Source: Paenibacillus sp. FJAT-29882 (GTDB lineage Bacteria > Bacillota > Bacilli > Bacillales > DSM-1321). Taken from it: a stretch of 64,000 nucleotides of DNA. The DNA lies in contig NZ_LMVB01000005.1 of NCBI RefSeq assembly GCF_001510645.1, forward strand, positions 62,001-126,000, written 5' to 3'. Position 1 is the first letter of the stretch. Each line of letters begins with the position of its first letter. Made by a program: the position numbers and the translations under genes. Under the pieces are notes generated by a model. The model ran no database searches. It was not told where the DNA came from and saw only the letters and a list, made by a program, of their open reading frames with translations. Of the stretch, positions 55,639 to 64,000 are shown piece by piece.

Positions 55639-55696
55639 TTCTGTTAGATTGAGTAAAATCATTTTTGTATAGTCTTTAAAATCAACACAGCCTTTT

Positions 55697-56660
55697 TTAT
55701 ATCTTAAAGACAGCCTTGCCCATCACTTTACGTGAATTGAGTCTTTCAAAAGCATCTTCATATTCTTCAAGTGGGAACGTTGAATCAATTGTTGGCCGAA
55801 TATCAAATTGCTCAGCCAACTTGAAAAGCTGTTCTAAAGTTTCTCTGAGGTCTTGATTAGAGTATTTCCAAAGATTAAAACCTGTCAATGTTGCTTGTTT
55901 GATGACAAGGTTAATAAGATTAATGTTTGCTTCATTTCCTGTAGAAAAGCTAATGGATACAACCCGGCCATAAGGAGCAACTGAAAGAAGCAATTGATTC
56001 GTCATGTCCCCACCAATTGTATCAAGAATAAGATCGGCTCCGTGGTCTCCGGTTATACGGTAAATACCTTCCTTGACGTTCTCCTTTGATAAATCAACAA
56101 CACGGTTTTCTGCAACCTCTTTCATTTTTTCTGCTTTTTCTGTTGAAGAAACAATCGCAATTGGTTTAGCCCCGAGCGCTTTGGAAATTTGCATAGCCGC
56201 ATAACCAACGGACCCAGCCGCCCCGGGGACTGTAACCCATTCTCCTGCCTTTATTCTGCCGGCTCTTGTTAGAGCTAAGTATGCAGTTACATAAGAACTT
56301 GGGAAAGCAGCTCCTTCCTCAAAGCTAAAGGAATCTGGAAGCCTGAACAGATATGACTCTGGAACAACAATATATTCTTGGTATGTGCCATCTTTTCCCC
56401 TGCCTAAATTGTCACCAAATATCATGACACGACTTCCTTTTGGGAAAGTCGTTCCTGATTCAATAATACCCGCGCCTTCATTGCCTAGAACAAGCGGCAG
56501 TTCTTTCATGAACGGAGAACCCTCTTTAGCCATTTTAAGCGCAAAGGGATAAAGCGGGGCAGCATGAATTCTTACCAGTGCTTCACCTTGTTTAGGATCA
56601 GGGATCTCTATACTTTCAACAGTGATAGCTGGATTTTTGCCATATGCTTTTATTGGCGTT
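55697..56660 (-). pseudogene. MDR-type zinc-independent alcohol dehydrogenase/quinone oxidoreductase, start codon lost
   Basis: About 320 residues readable: IQRTPIKAYGKNPAITVESIEIPDPKQGEALVRIHAAPLYP…, GNEGAG, nucleotide-binding GAAGSVGYAAMQ, and AILDTIGG-like LILDTIGG. The true N-terminus (normally an ATG one or two residues before the QRTPI segment) is gone: a stop codon lies directly upstream at a junction with the DUF4188 remnant. An internal ATG at 56533 could only give a protein lacking its first ~45 residues. Confidence 0.75.
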
Positions 56661-56905
56661 CGTTGGATGACTTACTCGTATATGCAAAAAATGAAAAGCA
56701 TTTAACTGCTTGGAAAAAGTTCAATCAAAAGGTTGGGAACAATAGTGCAGTTGGGATCTATCATGAAACATATCAAGTAAAAAAAGGTGCTTATGAATCT
56801 ATTTATGGCAATATGCCTCTCTATGGATTAGGAAAAGCATTAGAATATCTTCCAATCATAGCTGAAAACAATACTGCTAGAAAAAGGCTTCATTCCCGTG
56901 CTTGA
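56640..56905 (+). pseudogene. 3' half of a DUF4188 (putative haem monooxygenase-like) gene
   Basis: YWRSLDDLLVYAKNEKHLTAWKKFNQKVG…VGIYHETYQV…YESIYGNMPLYGLGKA is the C-terminal part of DUF4188 proteins; the N-terminal half is absent. It meets the truncated MDR gene head to head within a ~25-base overlap, marking a deletion or recombination scar. Confidence 0.75.
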
Positions 56906-56973
56906 CCTCCAGTATGCTAAAGCTTGTCCTTAATAGGTTCCAACAGACATTCCGGCAGTTAATCCATTAATCC

Positions 56974-57016
56974 AAAAAGGTGTAGTCTTCTCATTAGGAG
57001 AAGACTACACCTTTTT
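56974..57016. terminator. Strong bidirectional terminator
   Basis: AAAAAGGTGTAGTCTTCTC ATTAG GAGAAGACTACACCTTTTT; perfect 19-bp stem. Confidence 0.9.
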
Positions 57017-57091
57017 AGTAAACTCTATAAATGAAAAAACATCTGCCTTAGGCTTCCATGTAAGAAGAAAAAGGCAGGCGTTTTCCAAAAC

Positions 57092-58600
57092 CTAATTGTA
57101 ATACAGGTTCTCAGTCGGATATACTGGATCATTGGTGATGTCGATTCCAAGCTTCTTAAAGGTCTGTTCGTTTTCCCTATTCAATATAACCGTAGAATGA
57201 GCTTGTGTGTCTTTTAAATTCGGCAGTTGCTTATAAGCCAGCTCAGAAGTAGGGTTGGTGACCGCACTGATTGCCAGTGCAATCAGCACTTCATTGGCGC
57301 TTAGTGTCGGGACTCGGCTGTTCAAATCATCGGTTTTCAACCGTTGAATCGTCTGCAAAATCATCGGTGACAACAAATCAATTTCATCGGCAATATTGGC
57401 CAATTTCTTCAACCCATTCAGAATCGCGGCTGCCGAAGCATCCATCAAAGTTGTCGTTCGACCGGTGATCATCTCGCCATTTGGCAGTTCTATCGCAATT
57501 ACGGCTTGCAAATTCGTGCTGTCAATTCTCTCTTGGATTGCTTTCGCATAATTACGGGCCGGCGATACAGGTGCCCGATCCTCTTTCTTTAAGTCAGTCT
57601 CTTCCAAAATCACTTGCATATGGCGCACACTATCTTCATCGGCAAGCCCTTTTTTATAGTCGTTCTCTACGACGAAACTGCGCCGAATGATTTCCTGCCT
57701 GGCAGCTTCCTGCACGACCATATCGTCGGTGATACCCGATTTCAGACGATTAACACCCATATCGGTCGGTGAGCGGTAAACAGACTCTTTACCAGTAATC
57801 CTTTCAATAATCCGTTTGATGACAGGAAACGTCTCAATATCACGATTGTAATTGATCGCTACTTTCCCGTATGCTTCATAGTGATAATTGTCAATCATAT
57901 TAACGTCTTTCAAATCGACGGTAGCCGCTTCATAAGCGATATTTACCGGGTGCTTTAACGGCAAGTTCCAAACCGGAAAAGTCTCAAACTTGGCATAGCC
58001 GACTTTATTCCCCAGTTTATTCTCATGGTACATTTGGTTAAGGCAGGTTGCAAGCTTTCCGCTGGCCGGGCCAGGTGCCGTTACTACCACGATTGGCTTT
58101 GTCGTTTTAATATAGGGATTCATCGCAAATCCCCCCTCGCCAATGACCGCGTCCACATTTGTGGGATAACCTTTGATTTCGCTGTGGGTGCAGACGCTAA
58201 TTCCGCTTCTCTCAAGCTTGGTCATAAATACTTTGGCTGTTGGCTGTCCTTGATAACGAGTGAGCAAGACACTGTTGACAGAAATGCCATATGCCCGGTA
58301 TTCATCGATTAAGCGCAAGACATCTTGGTCATAAGTGATACCGTAATCTTCACGGACTTTGTTCCGCTCGATGTCTCCAGCGTACACACAGATGATGATT
58401 TCCGCATTTTCTTTCAGCGTATTCAATAATTTGATCTTGGCATCTTCATCAAATCCAGGCAAGACACGCTTGGCATGTTTGTCGCCTATCAATTTTCCGC
58501 CAAATTCCAAGTAAAGTTTATCATACTGCTGCACCCGTTCTAGGATGTAGGCAGATTGTTCTTGCAAATATTTCTCCGAATCAAATCCAACTTTTTTCAT
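57092..58600 (-). CDS. DUF1846-family protein
   Basis: 502 residues, full length for DUF1846 (family features: [24 protein letters not shown] near the start, [23 protein letters not shown], and [11 protein letters not shown]). Structures exist for the family but no biochemical role is settled; the GxxSGK-like GPASGK loop suggests nucleotide or phosphate binding. Base composition is visibly more GC-rich than the neighbours, suggesting transfer. GGCGG seven bases before the ATG. Stands alone between the MDR/DUF4188 scar and the RpiR fragment. Confidence 0.88.
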   Translation of the reverse strand: MKKVGFDSEKYLQEQSAYILERVQQYDKLYLEFGGKLIGDKHAKRVLPGFDEDAKIKLLNTLKENAEIIICVYAGDIERNKVREDYGITYDQDVLRLIDEYRAYGISVNSVLLTRYQGQPTAKVFMTKLERSGISVCTHSEIKGYPTNVDAVIGEGGFAMNPYIKTTKPIVVVTAPGPASGKLATCLNQMYHENKLGNKVGYAKFETFPVWNLPLKHPVNIAYEAATVDLKDVNMIDNYHYEAYGKVAINYNRDIETFPVIKRIIERITGKESVYRSPTDMGVNRLKSGITDDMVVQEAARQEIIRRSFVVENDYKKGLADEDSVRHMQVILEETDLKKEDRAPVSPARNYAKAIQERIDSTNLQAVIAIELPNGEMITGRTTTLMDASAAAILNGLKKLANIADEIDLLSPMILQTIQRLKTDDLNSRVPTLSANEVLIALAISAVTNPTSELAYKQLPNLKDTQAHSTVILNRENEQTFKKLGIDITNDPVYPTENLYYN

Positions 58601-58752
58601 TTAATTTCCGCCCGCCTTCTATACTTCAAGCTTTCTCTTAAACCGATAGATAAAAACGCCTTAAGAGAGAATACTAACTAAAATACATCTTTTATCATTA
58701 TAAAGCTTTTAAAAAAATAGACAAAGGAAAACTGGCCCAATCGTTTCAGTGA

Positions 58753-59202
58753 TTGGGTCATTCTAATTTGATTGATAATTTTTTAACTATTTTTAAGAAA
58801 TACAACAAAATCGTTCTATTCGGACTAGGTCCATCATTTTTTTGTGTGGAATACTTTGCTTATAAACTCGCTCTTGTATCTGGAAAAAATACTTTTTCGA
58901 CCCAAAGTGAAACGTATGCTCAACATTTGGTTGATGAAGAAACTCTTTTTATTGTTTTTTCAGTAACTGGTAAATACACTTCCTTTGAAAACCTTTTTAA
59001 TGCAATAAAGTCTTGTGGGACTGAAATATTGCTAATTTTAGAAGAGTATAACAATTCTTTAGCTTTAGAAATTGAAAATATATTTTACTTAACAAAATCT
59101 ACTCAAAATGAAAGTCTGTTACCTTTTGAAAAAACCCGAACCGTATTCTTTATTTTCATAGAAGAAGTTATTGCAAGATTAATGTCAGAACGTGAGACAT
59201 AA
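58753..59202 (+). pseudogene. C-terminal SIS domain of an RpiR/MurR-type regulator, HTH missing
   Basis: About 149 residues of a SIS domain (NKIVLFGLGPSFFCVEYFAYKLALVSGKN, LFIVFSVTGKYTSFENLFNAIKSCG). Full RpiR proteins carry an ~80-residue HTH first; here only a TTG without a ribosome binding site opens the frame, and a hairpin (GGCCCAATC…GATTGGGTC) sits at the truncation point. Likely a 5'-deleted relic. Confidence 0.65.
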
Positions 59203-59212
59203 AAAAGATGAC

Positions 59213-59385
59213 TAAAAGGGACAAAGGGACAGGTCCCGTGTCCCTTTGTGTAAGAGAACAATCTTCCCCAATCCTTAACATTTCCTAGATGAACAAGTTT
59301 AAGGATAACAAGAGGTCCATCAACCGCCATATCTGTTCTAGAAAATGCGGGAGGGACAACATGGTACCTGTCCCCTCGTCCTTTG
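59213..59385. repeat. Two GGGACAGGT-type hairpins
   Basis: AAAGGGACAGGTCCCGTGTCCCTTT (interrupted stem) at ~59221-59248 and GGGAGGGACAACATGGTACC…TGTCCCCT near 59349-59375. Short REP-like palindromes common between Bacillales genes; no coding content. Confidence 0.5.
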
Positions 59386-59430
59386 AAGGACTTTTTTACT
59401 GAATTTATTTTAATACATTACAATAAAAAA

Positions 59431-59456
59431 CTCATTTACTTATGGTACGGCTCACC
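59431..59456 (-). repeat. Primary attachment site (attB/attL-like) at the rlmH 3' end
   Basis: Minus strand GGTGAGCCGTACCATAAG-TAA-ATGAG: codes for GEPYHK-stop and continues into ATGAG. This is the sequence SCC recombinases use in staphylococci (…TATCATAAGTAA…TGAGG). The other six copies in the window face the same way. Confidence 0.75.
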
Positions 59457-59915
59457 CCGATTGATCCGATAAGCCCGATACACCTGCTCGACCAAAATCA
59501 ATCTCATCAATTGATGAGGGAAGGTCATTTTTGAAAAGGAGAGGGCTTCGTCAGCACGTTGCATCACTTCTTTGCTTAGACCTAATGACCCGCCGATAAT
59601 AAAAGTAATTTTACTTTTTCCATAAGTCGCTAGCTTATCAAGCGTGTCTGCCAGTTCTTCAGAAGTTTTCATTTTCCCTTCGATTGCAAGAGCTATGACA
59701 TGGGCATCGGGATTGACTTTGGCTAGAATTCTTTGTCCTTCCTTTTCCTTAATTTGCAACATTTCGATTTCACTTAATGTTTCTGGCGCTTTTTCATCTG
59801 GCAGCTCAACAATTTCCATTTTGGCATAGGCAGACATTCGCTTCATATATTCGTCGATGCCCTGTTTTAGATATTTTTCTTTTAGCTTTCCTACAGTTAT
59901 AATTGTTATATTCAT
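59436..59915 (-). CDS. rlmH: 23S rRNA (pseudouridine-1915-N3) methyltransferase
   Basis: 159 residues, SPOUT fold: N-terminal [27 protein letters not shown]-binding [13 protein letters not shown], and the trefoil-knot C-terminus [35 protein letters not shown]. Methylates pseudouridine 1915 in 23S rRNA. GAGG before the ATG. Universal in Firmicutes and, as orfX, the integration site of SCC elements. Confidence 0.97.
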   Translation of the reverse strand: MNITIITVGKLKEKYLKQGIDEYMKRMSAYAKMEIVELPDEKAPETLSEIEMLQIKEKEGQRILAKVNPDAHVIALAIEGKMKTSEELADTLDKLATYGKSKITFIIGGSLGLSKEVMQRADEALSFSKMTFPHQLMRLILVEQVYRAYRINRGEPYHK

Positions 59916-59950
59916 GTTATCCTCACTTTACAAACAGCTTACAAACACGT

Positions 59951-59993
59951 TATCCACAAAAGTTATCCACATATCCACATTTACTATCCACAT
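59951..59993. other. DnaA-box cluster A
   Basis: TTATCCACA at 59951 and 59964, plus ATATCCACA at 59972 and CTATCCACA at 59985 (one mismatch each), all in one orientation, just upstream of rlmH. Confidence 0.7.
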
Positions 59994-60007
59994 CTTGTAT
60001 AGGAATA

Positions 60008-60166
60008 TTAGTTCCCTACTATATATACCGCCATGTTTTGACAATATTCACAGGTTGTTGATAACTTCAATTCACTAGGTACACTATTAAGAGTCGGATA
60101 CGTTTCTTCCTCTACTACCACAGTATCCAGTGCCATATCAACATGATCATCACAACAATAAATCAT
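60008..60166 (-). CDS. yyzF: CxxH/CxxC small zinc-ribbon-like protein (YyzF family)
   Basis: 52 residues: MIYCCDDHVDMALDTVVVEE…LSTTCEYCQNMAVYIVGN. The Cys-Cys-x-x-His near the start and C-x-x-C near the end are the family signature, suggesting metal binding. AGGAG eight bases before the ATG at 60164-60166. The position between rlmH and htrA matches yyzF of Bacillus. Function unknown. Confidence 0.85.
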   Translation of the reverse strand: MIYCCDDHVDMALDTVVVEEETYPTLNSVPSELKLSTTCEYCQNMAVYIVGN

Positions 60167-60230
60167 TCATTTCTCTCCTTTATATCGACATTATTCATGT
60201 TTAATTTCCTCATTCGCTTATATGAACTAG

Positions 60231-60287
60231 TTATCCACAAATCTAACGATCGCATTCACTTTATTGCTACTTTTCCGCTTATCCACA
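60231..60287. other. DnaA-box cluster B
   Basis: Two perfect TTATCCACA boxes at 60231-60239 and 60279-60287, same orientation as cluster A. Six boxes in 340 bases. Confidence 0.7.
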
Positions 60288-60317
60288 TGTTATCTTAACA
60301 AAAAACTGAAAAAACAC

Positions 60318-60376
60318 AATAAAAACGAGGGTGCCTCAAAGGCAAAGTGTCAGACCCTTGTGAGGCTCCCCCGTTT
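60318..60376 (-). terminator. GTCAGACCC-type palindrome acting as htrA terminator
   Basis: AAAACGAGGGTGCCTCA … TGAGGCTCCCCCGTTTTTT with a GTCAGACCC motif in the loop; third member of the family at 1314 and 15235. Confidence 0.75.
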
Positions 60377-60381
60377 TTTCA

Positions 60382-61587
60382 TTACATTTGTTGTTCTACT
60401 GACAAATCCATCGTCGTTTTCAATTGTTTACCGTTACGATAATAGGTTACGTCTAACTTATCTCCAATTTTCTTTTCGTTATATAAGTATTTACGTAAAT
60501 CAACAACATCGGTAACTTTCTTGCCATCCAATGCAACAATCACATCAAACTCCTCTAGTCCCGCTTTGGTTGCCGGTGAATTGGATTGAACACCAGTAAT
60601 AGCGACACCACTCGTTACATCTGTAGGTAGCTTCAATGTGTTTTGCTGATGATATTGTGAAATTTCTTCAACTGATGCAAGGCTTACTCCCATAAATGGT
60701 CGTTTTACCTCACCAAACTGTTCAAGGTCATGAATGATTGGGATTGCTGAATCAATAGGAATAGAAAGGCCAATCCCCTCCACTGCACTTTCTGCAATTT
60801 TCATGGAGTTAATTCCAATGACTTGACCTTGCATATTAATGAGAGCTCCTCCGCTATTTCCAGGGTTAATGGCTGCATCCGTTTGGATAACCTCTGCGTT
60901 CCAATCAACCTGGCCATCCTCATTAATATCCACTTCAATCGTACGCTCTAAACCTGAAATGATTCCTTGTGTTACAGACCCTGAAAACTGTAGGCCTAAT
61001 GGATTGCCAATGGCTACAACTGGTTCACCTGGTTTTAAAGTAGACGAGGTCCCAAAATCAGCAACCGTCGGAACATTCGTACCATCGACTTCTACGACAG
61101 CCAAATCCATCCATGGGTCACTTCCTTTCAGCATGGCTGGAAGCTTGGTTCCGTCCACTAACGTTACTTCTAGTTCCGTTGCATTTTCAATAACGTGATT
61201 ATTCGTCACTATGTAGGCCTTTCCATTTTCCTTTTTATACACAACACCCGATCCCGTTCCTGCCTCACGGTTTTCTTGATTTCCCCAAAATTTAGATTGC
61301 TGGATATTTGTAATCCCAACAACCGCTGCACCGACCTTCTCTACCACGCCCGTTACAGCTGACGTAACATTAACAGATACTTGTTGTTGGACTTTCTCTG
61401 TTTTCCCTAGTCCATTCACTTTTTCATTTTGATTCTGCCCATTAGAATTTGGATAACCTTGTAACATGAAGAAAACGAGCAATGCCCCGACAATTACTCC
61501 TGCGAGCGTTGATAAAAAGTATCCTCCTGGACGTCCTTTTCTTTTTTTGTTGCTGTTTTCATGCATATGATCATCGTAGTATCCCAA
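60382..61587 (-). CDS. htrC: HtrA-type membrane serine protease (YycK/HtrC)
   Basis: 401 residues: short cytoplasmic tail, membrane anchor ~22-45, trypsin-like domain with catalytic His (VTNNHVIENA), Asp (DPWMDLAVVEV) and Ser (INPGNSGGALIN), then one PDZ domain (~300-395). Degrades or refolds misfolded envelope proteins. A TTG start with GAGAGG upstream; an ATG seven codons later is possible. In its standard place beside the yyc genes. Confidence 0.92.
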   Translation of the reverse strand: MGYYDDHMHENSNKKRKGRPGGYFLSTLAGVIVGALLVFFMLQGYPNSNGQNQNEKVNGLGKTEKVQQQVSVNVTSAVTGVVEKVGAAVVGITNIQQSKFWGNQENREAGTGSGVVYKKENGKAYIVTNNHVIENATELEVTLVDGTKLPAMLKGSDPWMDLAVVEVDGTNVPTVADFGTSSTLKPGEPVVAIGNPLGLQFSGSVTQGIISGLERTIEVDINEDGQVDWNAEVIQTDAAINPGNSGGALINMQGQVIGINSMKIAESAVEGIGLSIPIDSAIPIIHDLEQFGEVKRPFMGVSLASVEEISQYHQQNTLKLPTDVTSGVAITGVQSNSPATKAGLEEFDVIVALDGKKVTDVVDLRKYLYNEKKIGDKLDVTYYRNGKQLKTTMDLSVEQQM

Positions 61588-61753
61588 ATTTGTTCAATCC
61601 TCTCTTCCTTTAAAGATTAAATAAATGCCATACACTAGTCTTTGTTTATCTCTTCCATTATACTCATTTAAGACTAAAGATAAAAAAATTTTCCTTCATT
61701 CTGTATTCCTACCGTTTTCAACCTTTCAGGAACACCTTACACAAATGTTTCAT

Positions 61754-61794
61754 CAAAAAAAAGGAATGAAAAGAGATCATCCCTTTTCATTCCT
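61754..61794 (-). terminator. Terminator of the yyc operon
   Basis: GGAATGAAAAG … CTTTTCATTCC followed on the minus strand by a run of eight T. Confidence 0.88.
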
Positions 61795-62587
61795 AAACAA
61801 GTACTATTTCAGTTGGTTTTTTCGGGTCCGTATCATAGAGAGAGAATTGCTCCCCAACGATAATTCCTTTTGTTTGCAATGTTTGCTCAACAGACATACG
61901 TGCGAGATCTTTCATATTGTTATCAAGGCTTAGATGTGCCAGATAAATTCGTTTTGTCCGATCCCCTGCAACATCACTCATGGCAATTGCTGCATCTTCA
62001 TTTGAAACATGCCCAAAATCGCTCAAAATTCGTCGTTTAATACTCCAAGGGTATTTACCCATTCTTAGCATTGACACATCATGATTGCTTTCAAACACGT
62101 ACATATCGGCATTATCAATAATACCTTTCATTCTATCACTCACATAGCCTGTATCTGTAATTAAGACAAGCTTCTTATCACCTTGATGGAACACATAAAA
62201 CATCGGCTCCGCTGCATCATGGGAAACACCAAATGATTCAATATTTAAGTTCCCAAATGTTTTAATCTGTTCCATTTCAAATGTGAACTTTTGCTCAACC
62301 GGTACTTCGCCAATTATTCTCTCCATCGCATTCCATGTACTCATATTCGCATAAACTGGTAATTTATATTTACGCGCTATGACCCCAAGGCCTTTAACAT
62401 GATCACTATGTTCATGTGTAACAAGAATACCTGATAACTTGGACATATCGCGGCCAATTTCATTGAATAATGCTTCCATCGCCTTGCCACTCAAGCCAGC
62501 ATCGACAAGAAAAGAATGCTCTTCTGTCTCGACGAAAATAGCATTTCCCGTACTCCCGCTTGCGAGAACACTAAAATGCATACTCAT
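61793..62587 (-). CDS. walJ: Metallo-beta-lactamase-fold nuclease-like protein YycJ/WalJ
   Basis: 264 residues from ATG 62585-62587 (GGAG eight bases upstream). MBL motifs [20 protein letters not shown] and a late LAHLS. The N-terminus [13 protein letters not shown] is invariant in the family. Last gene of the walRK-yycHIJ operon; mutants in relatives affect replication/cell-division coordination and DNA repair. Confidence 0.95.
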   Translation of the reverse strand: MSMHFSVLASGSTGNAIFVETEEHSFLVDAGLSGKAMEALFNEIGRDMSKLSGILVTHEHSDHVKGLGVIARKYKLPVYANMSTWNAMERIIGEVPVEQKFTFEMEQIKTFGNLNIESFGVSHDAAEPMFYVFHQGDKKLVLITDTGYVSDRMKGIIDNADMYVFESNHDVSMLRMGKYPWSIKRRILSDFGHVSNEDAAIAMSDVAGDRTKRIYLAHLSLDNNMKDLARMSVEQTLQTKGIIVGEQFSLYDTDPKKPTEIVLV

Positions 62588-62592
62588 ACCTC

Positions 62593-63402
62593 TCACTCCA
62601 ATAATATTTTCTCCTCCGTATTCAATTCAATCACTTCTCCATCAAATGCATTTACGAACAAGTCCTGTTTGTCATCTACAATCATTCGCCAAGTAGGCAC
62701 TAACAGAAAAGATGAAGAAGAAGAGTTGGATTGTAAAGAATTATAATAACCAAGCTGAAAATTGGTTATCTCACTATCTGGCGGAATATCTCCTTTTAAA
62801 TAGAGAGCTTCGATGGCCTTTATCGGAAGGATCATTTCTTTCGGTTCATTAAATTCTTCAATATCCTCTAGATACGTTTGTTCGTATGAAATGATTTCCT
62901 TATCTTCATTTAAAAATAGCGTTACCTTGCCCTTACTATTATTATAAAAGATCTTACTATCAAAAGCCTGATAATAAACAATTGAATGACTTGTTTTATC
63001 GTATGTCCAATAGCTATAATCTTCACCATGATAGATATTTTCCTTTATGAAAAGATCAATTTCACTCGTTTGTAATTTTTCACTAACTTTGGTTTTATTT
63101 TTAAACGTGCCTACTAGTTTCGTTCTTTCTACATCTGCCATCAAAAGATCTTGGTCTTTCAAAGACTTCAGATCATCCTTTTTAAAAACCTTCGTTTTCG
63201 CGACTAAATAGTTTTCCTTTTGCTTTTGTTTAGGCATAGGAGTATACGTTATGTTTTCTTCCTTTAAAAGCTCTTCAATAGGAGTTTGAGACATGTAATC
63301 ATATTTATTATCATTTTTCTTCCCCATAAATTGATCCAAAAGAAAAATATCAAGAATGAGAAACACCATAATGAATATGGTCTTCGTTCGATTCCAATCC
63401 AT
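62593..63402 (-). CDS. yycI: WalK-regulatory membrane protein YycI
   Basis: 269 residues with one N-terminal membrane helix ([19 protein letters not shown]) and an extracytoplasmic YycI domain. With YycH it forms a complex that controls the WalK kinase at the membrane. Start overlaps the yycH stop (TAATG). Confidence 0.95.
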   Translation of the reverse strand: MDWNRTKTIFIMVFLILDIFLLDQFMGKKNDNKYDYMSQTPIEELLKEENITYTPMPKQKQKENYLVAKTKVFKKDDLKSLKDQDLLMADVERTKLVGTFKNKTKVSEKLQTSEIDLFIKENIYHGEDYSYWTYDKTSHSIVYYQAFDSKIFYNNSKGKVTLFLNEDKEIISYEQTYLEDIEEFNEPKEMILPIKAIEALYLKGDIPPDSEITNFQLGYYNSLQSNSSSSSFLLVPTWRMIVDDKQDLFVNAFDGEVIELNTEEKILLE

Positions 63403-64000
63403 TATCGATCCGCTCCTTTTTGCTCAAAAGGTAAGATGATCCATGTTCCTCCATATCGGTAATACCAAGCAGGTTCCAAGATGACACCTTTCGAATTAAG
63501 TGTAGACTTGGTCATGCGATAGCCAATTTCAAGGTCTTCAATCGCTTCAGGGTTAAAATTCCTGATATTTTTCAAAGCTGTTACCGCTTCTTCACCAGAA
63601 GGAAGCAATTTATCAGGCTCTTCTTCTGAAGGATAAGGGAAATCTAGATAAAAATACGGACGTTGATATTGATAGATTTCCCCATTCCCCCAAACCTGTT
63701 CAATTTCTGCCATCCCTACTTCGTTAAATACTGGAAGTCCATTAACAAATAAACGAAAGACTACCCTTTGTGCACCTTGCGATAGCTCAGCAAGCCGAAA
63801 CCTTTTATCCCAACCTGCATGGTCATTCACAAGGTCAATGCTTTGCTGTAATAATTCACTCGTACTACTAAATCCGTTTTTCTTTTGTGATGGGTTGATG
63901 AAATTAATCATCGATAAATTACGGTCAACAGATAATAGCCGGGTCCCATCAGTAAATTCTTCAACCTCAGAGACATACTCTTGGCGAACGGATGTTGGAT
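63402..64000 (-). CDS. yycH: WalK-regulatory membrane protein YycH, C-terminal part (runs off the window)
   Basis: The last ~200 residues of YycH; the frame stays open to base 64000 (VRQEYVSEVEEFTDGTRLLSVDRNLSMINF…). Ends …WYYRYGGTWIILPF, the normal YycH C-terminus. N-terminal membrane helix and first domain lie beyond the window. Confidence 0.9.
   Translation of the reverse strand, partial: PTSVRQEYVSEVEEFTDGTRLLSVDRNLSMINFINPSQKKNGFSSTSELLQQSIDLVNDHAGWDKRFRLAELSQGAQRVVFRLFVNGLPVFNEVGMAEIEQVWGNGEIYQYQRPYFYLDFPYPSEEEPDKLLPSGEEAVTALKNIRNFNPEAIEDLEIGYRMTKSTLNSKGVILEPAWYYRYGGTWIILPFEQKGADR

Noticed and set aside
55697-56533. Treating the MDR gene as intact from the ATG at 56533
   Set aside because: In-frame homology continues 40 residues upstream of that ATG, so the start there would remove part of the catalytic domain.

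Overview
This is a low-GC Gram-positive (Bacillales) chromosome segment lying close to the replication origin. The right end carries yycH-yycI-yycJ(walJ), htrA, yyzF and rlmH, which sit just left of oriC in Bacillus-like genomes. A parS-like site at 29.4 kb and a cluster of DnaA boxes beside rlmH support that placement. Gene content (GPH and GntP transporters, 2-aminoethylphosphonate and siderophore uptake, Fur boxes, a preQ1 riboswitch, a PyrR attenuator, ECF sigma remnants) fits Bacillaceae/Planococcaceae. A Lysinibacillus-like genus is a guess, not something I can prove here.

Layout. 0-9.3 kb: 5' part of a MATE exporter, RluF-type pseudouridine synthase, orphan histidine kinase, a decayed sigV-rsiV ECF pair facing a PdaC-like polysaccharide deacetylase, an unrecognised membrane protein and a GPH sugar symporter. 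10-15.3 kb: a Fur-controlled divergon with a ferredoxin-NADP reductase-like enzyme on one side and a complete Fe-siderophore ABC importer on the other. 15.3-21.7 kb: a 2-aminoethylphosphonate uptake and degradation operon (ATPase, fused permease, binding protein, PhnW, PhnX) with a divergent DeoR regulator and an 11-bp phased repeat array between them. 21.9-27.3 kb: queF under a preQ1 riboswitch, an NCS1 permease, and a LysR regulator divergent from a CofE-like gene. 27.4-36.5 kb: a truncated AAA-4-type protein with a 21-bp tandem repeat, parS, then a partly decayed hydroxy-acid module (LarA homologue, broken pdxA2, PrpR-N regulator lacking GAFTGA, LarE, GntP permease).

35-59.5 kb is the most interesting part. 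The 3' end of rlmH, which encodes GEPYHK-stop, is the attachment sequence used by staphylococcal SCC elements. Six further copies of that sequence occur in the same orientation at about 35.10, 38.08, 44.31, 47.39, 48.51 and 55.59 kb. They cut the region into six tandem, cassette-like blocks, each holding one or a few accessory genes: gntP and a cyclophilin; creatininase-GPH-AraC plus WYL/GyrI-like genes; PyrR-controlled codBA; a YczE-like membrane protein; YfcC, M20 peptidase, a surface protein, a dead IS3 element and the first codons of hsdM; and MDR, DUF4188, DUF1846 and RpiR remnants. No serine recombinase (ccr) is present in the window. The blocks nearest rlmH are rich in truncated genes and rearrangement scars.

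Three dispersed non-coding repeat families were also seen: hairpins containing GGTCAGACC, a 'GTGAAACTTCAATCAGTGG/GGGATAAA' family, and a MITE-like element with an internally deleted relative. No rRNA, tRNA or CRISPR array was recognised.
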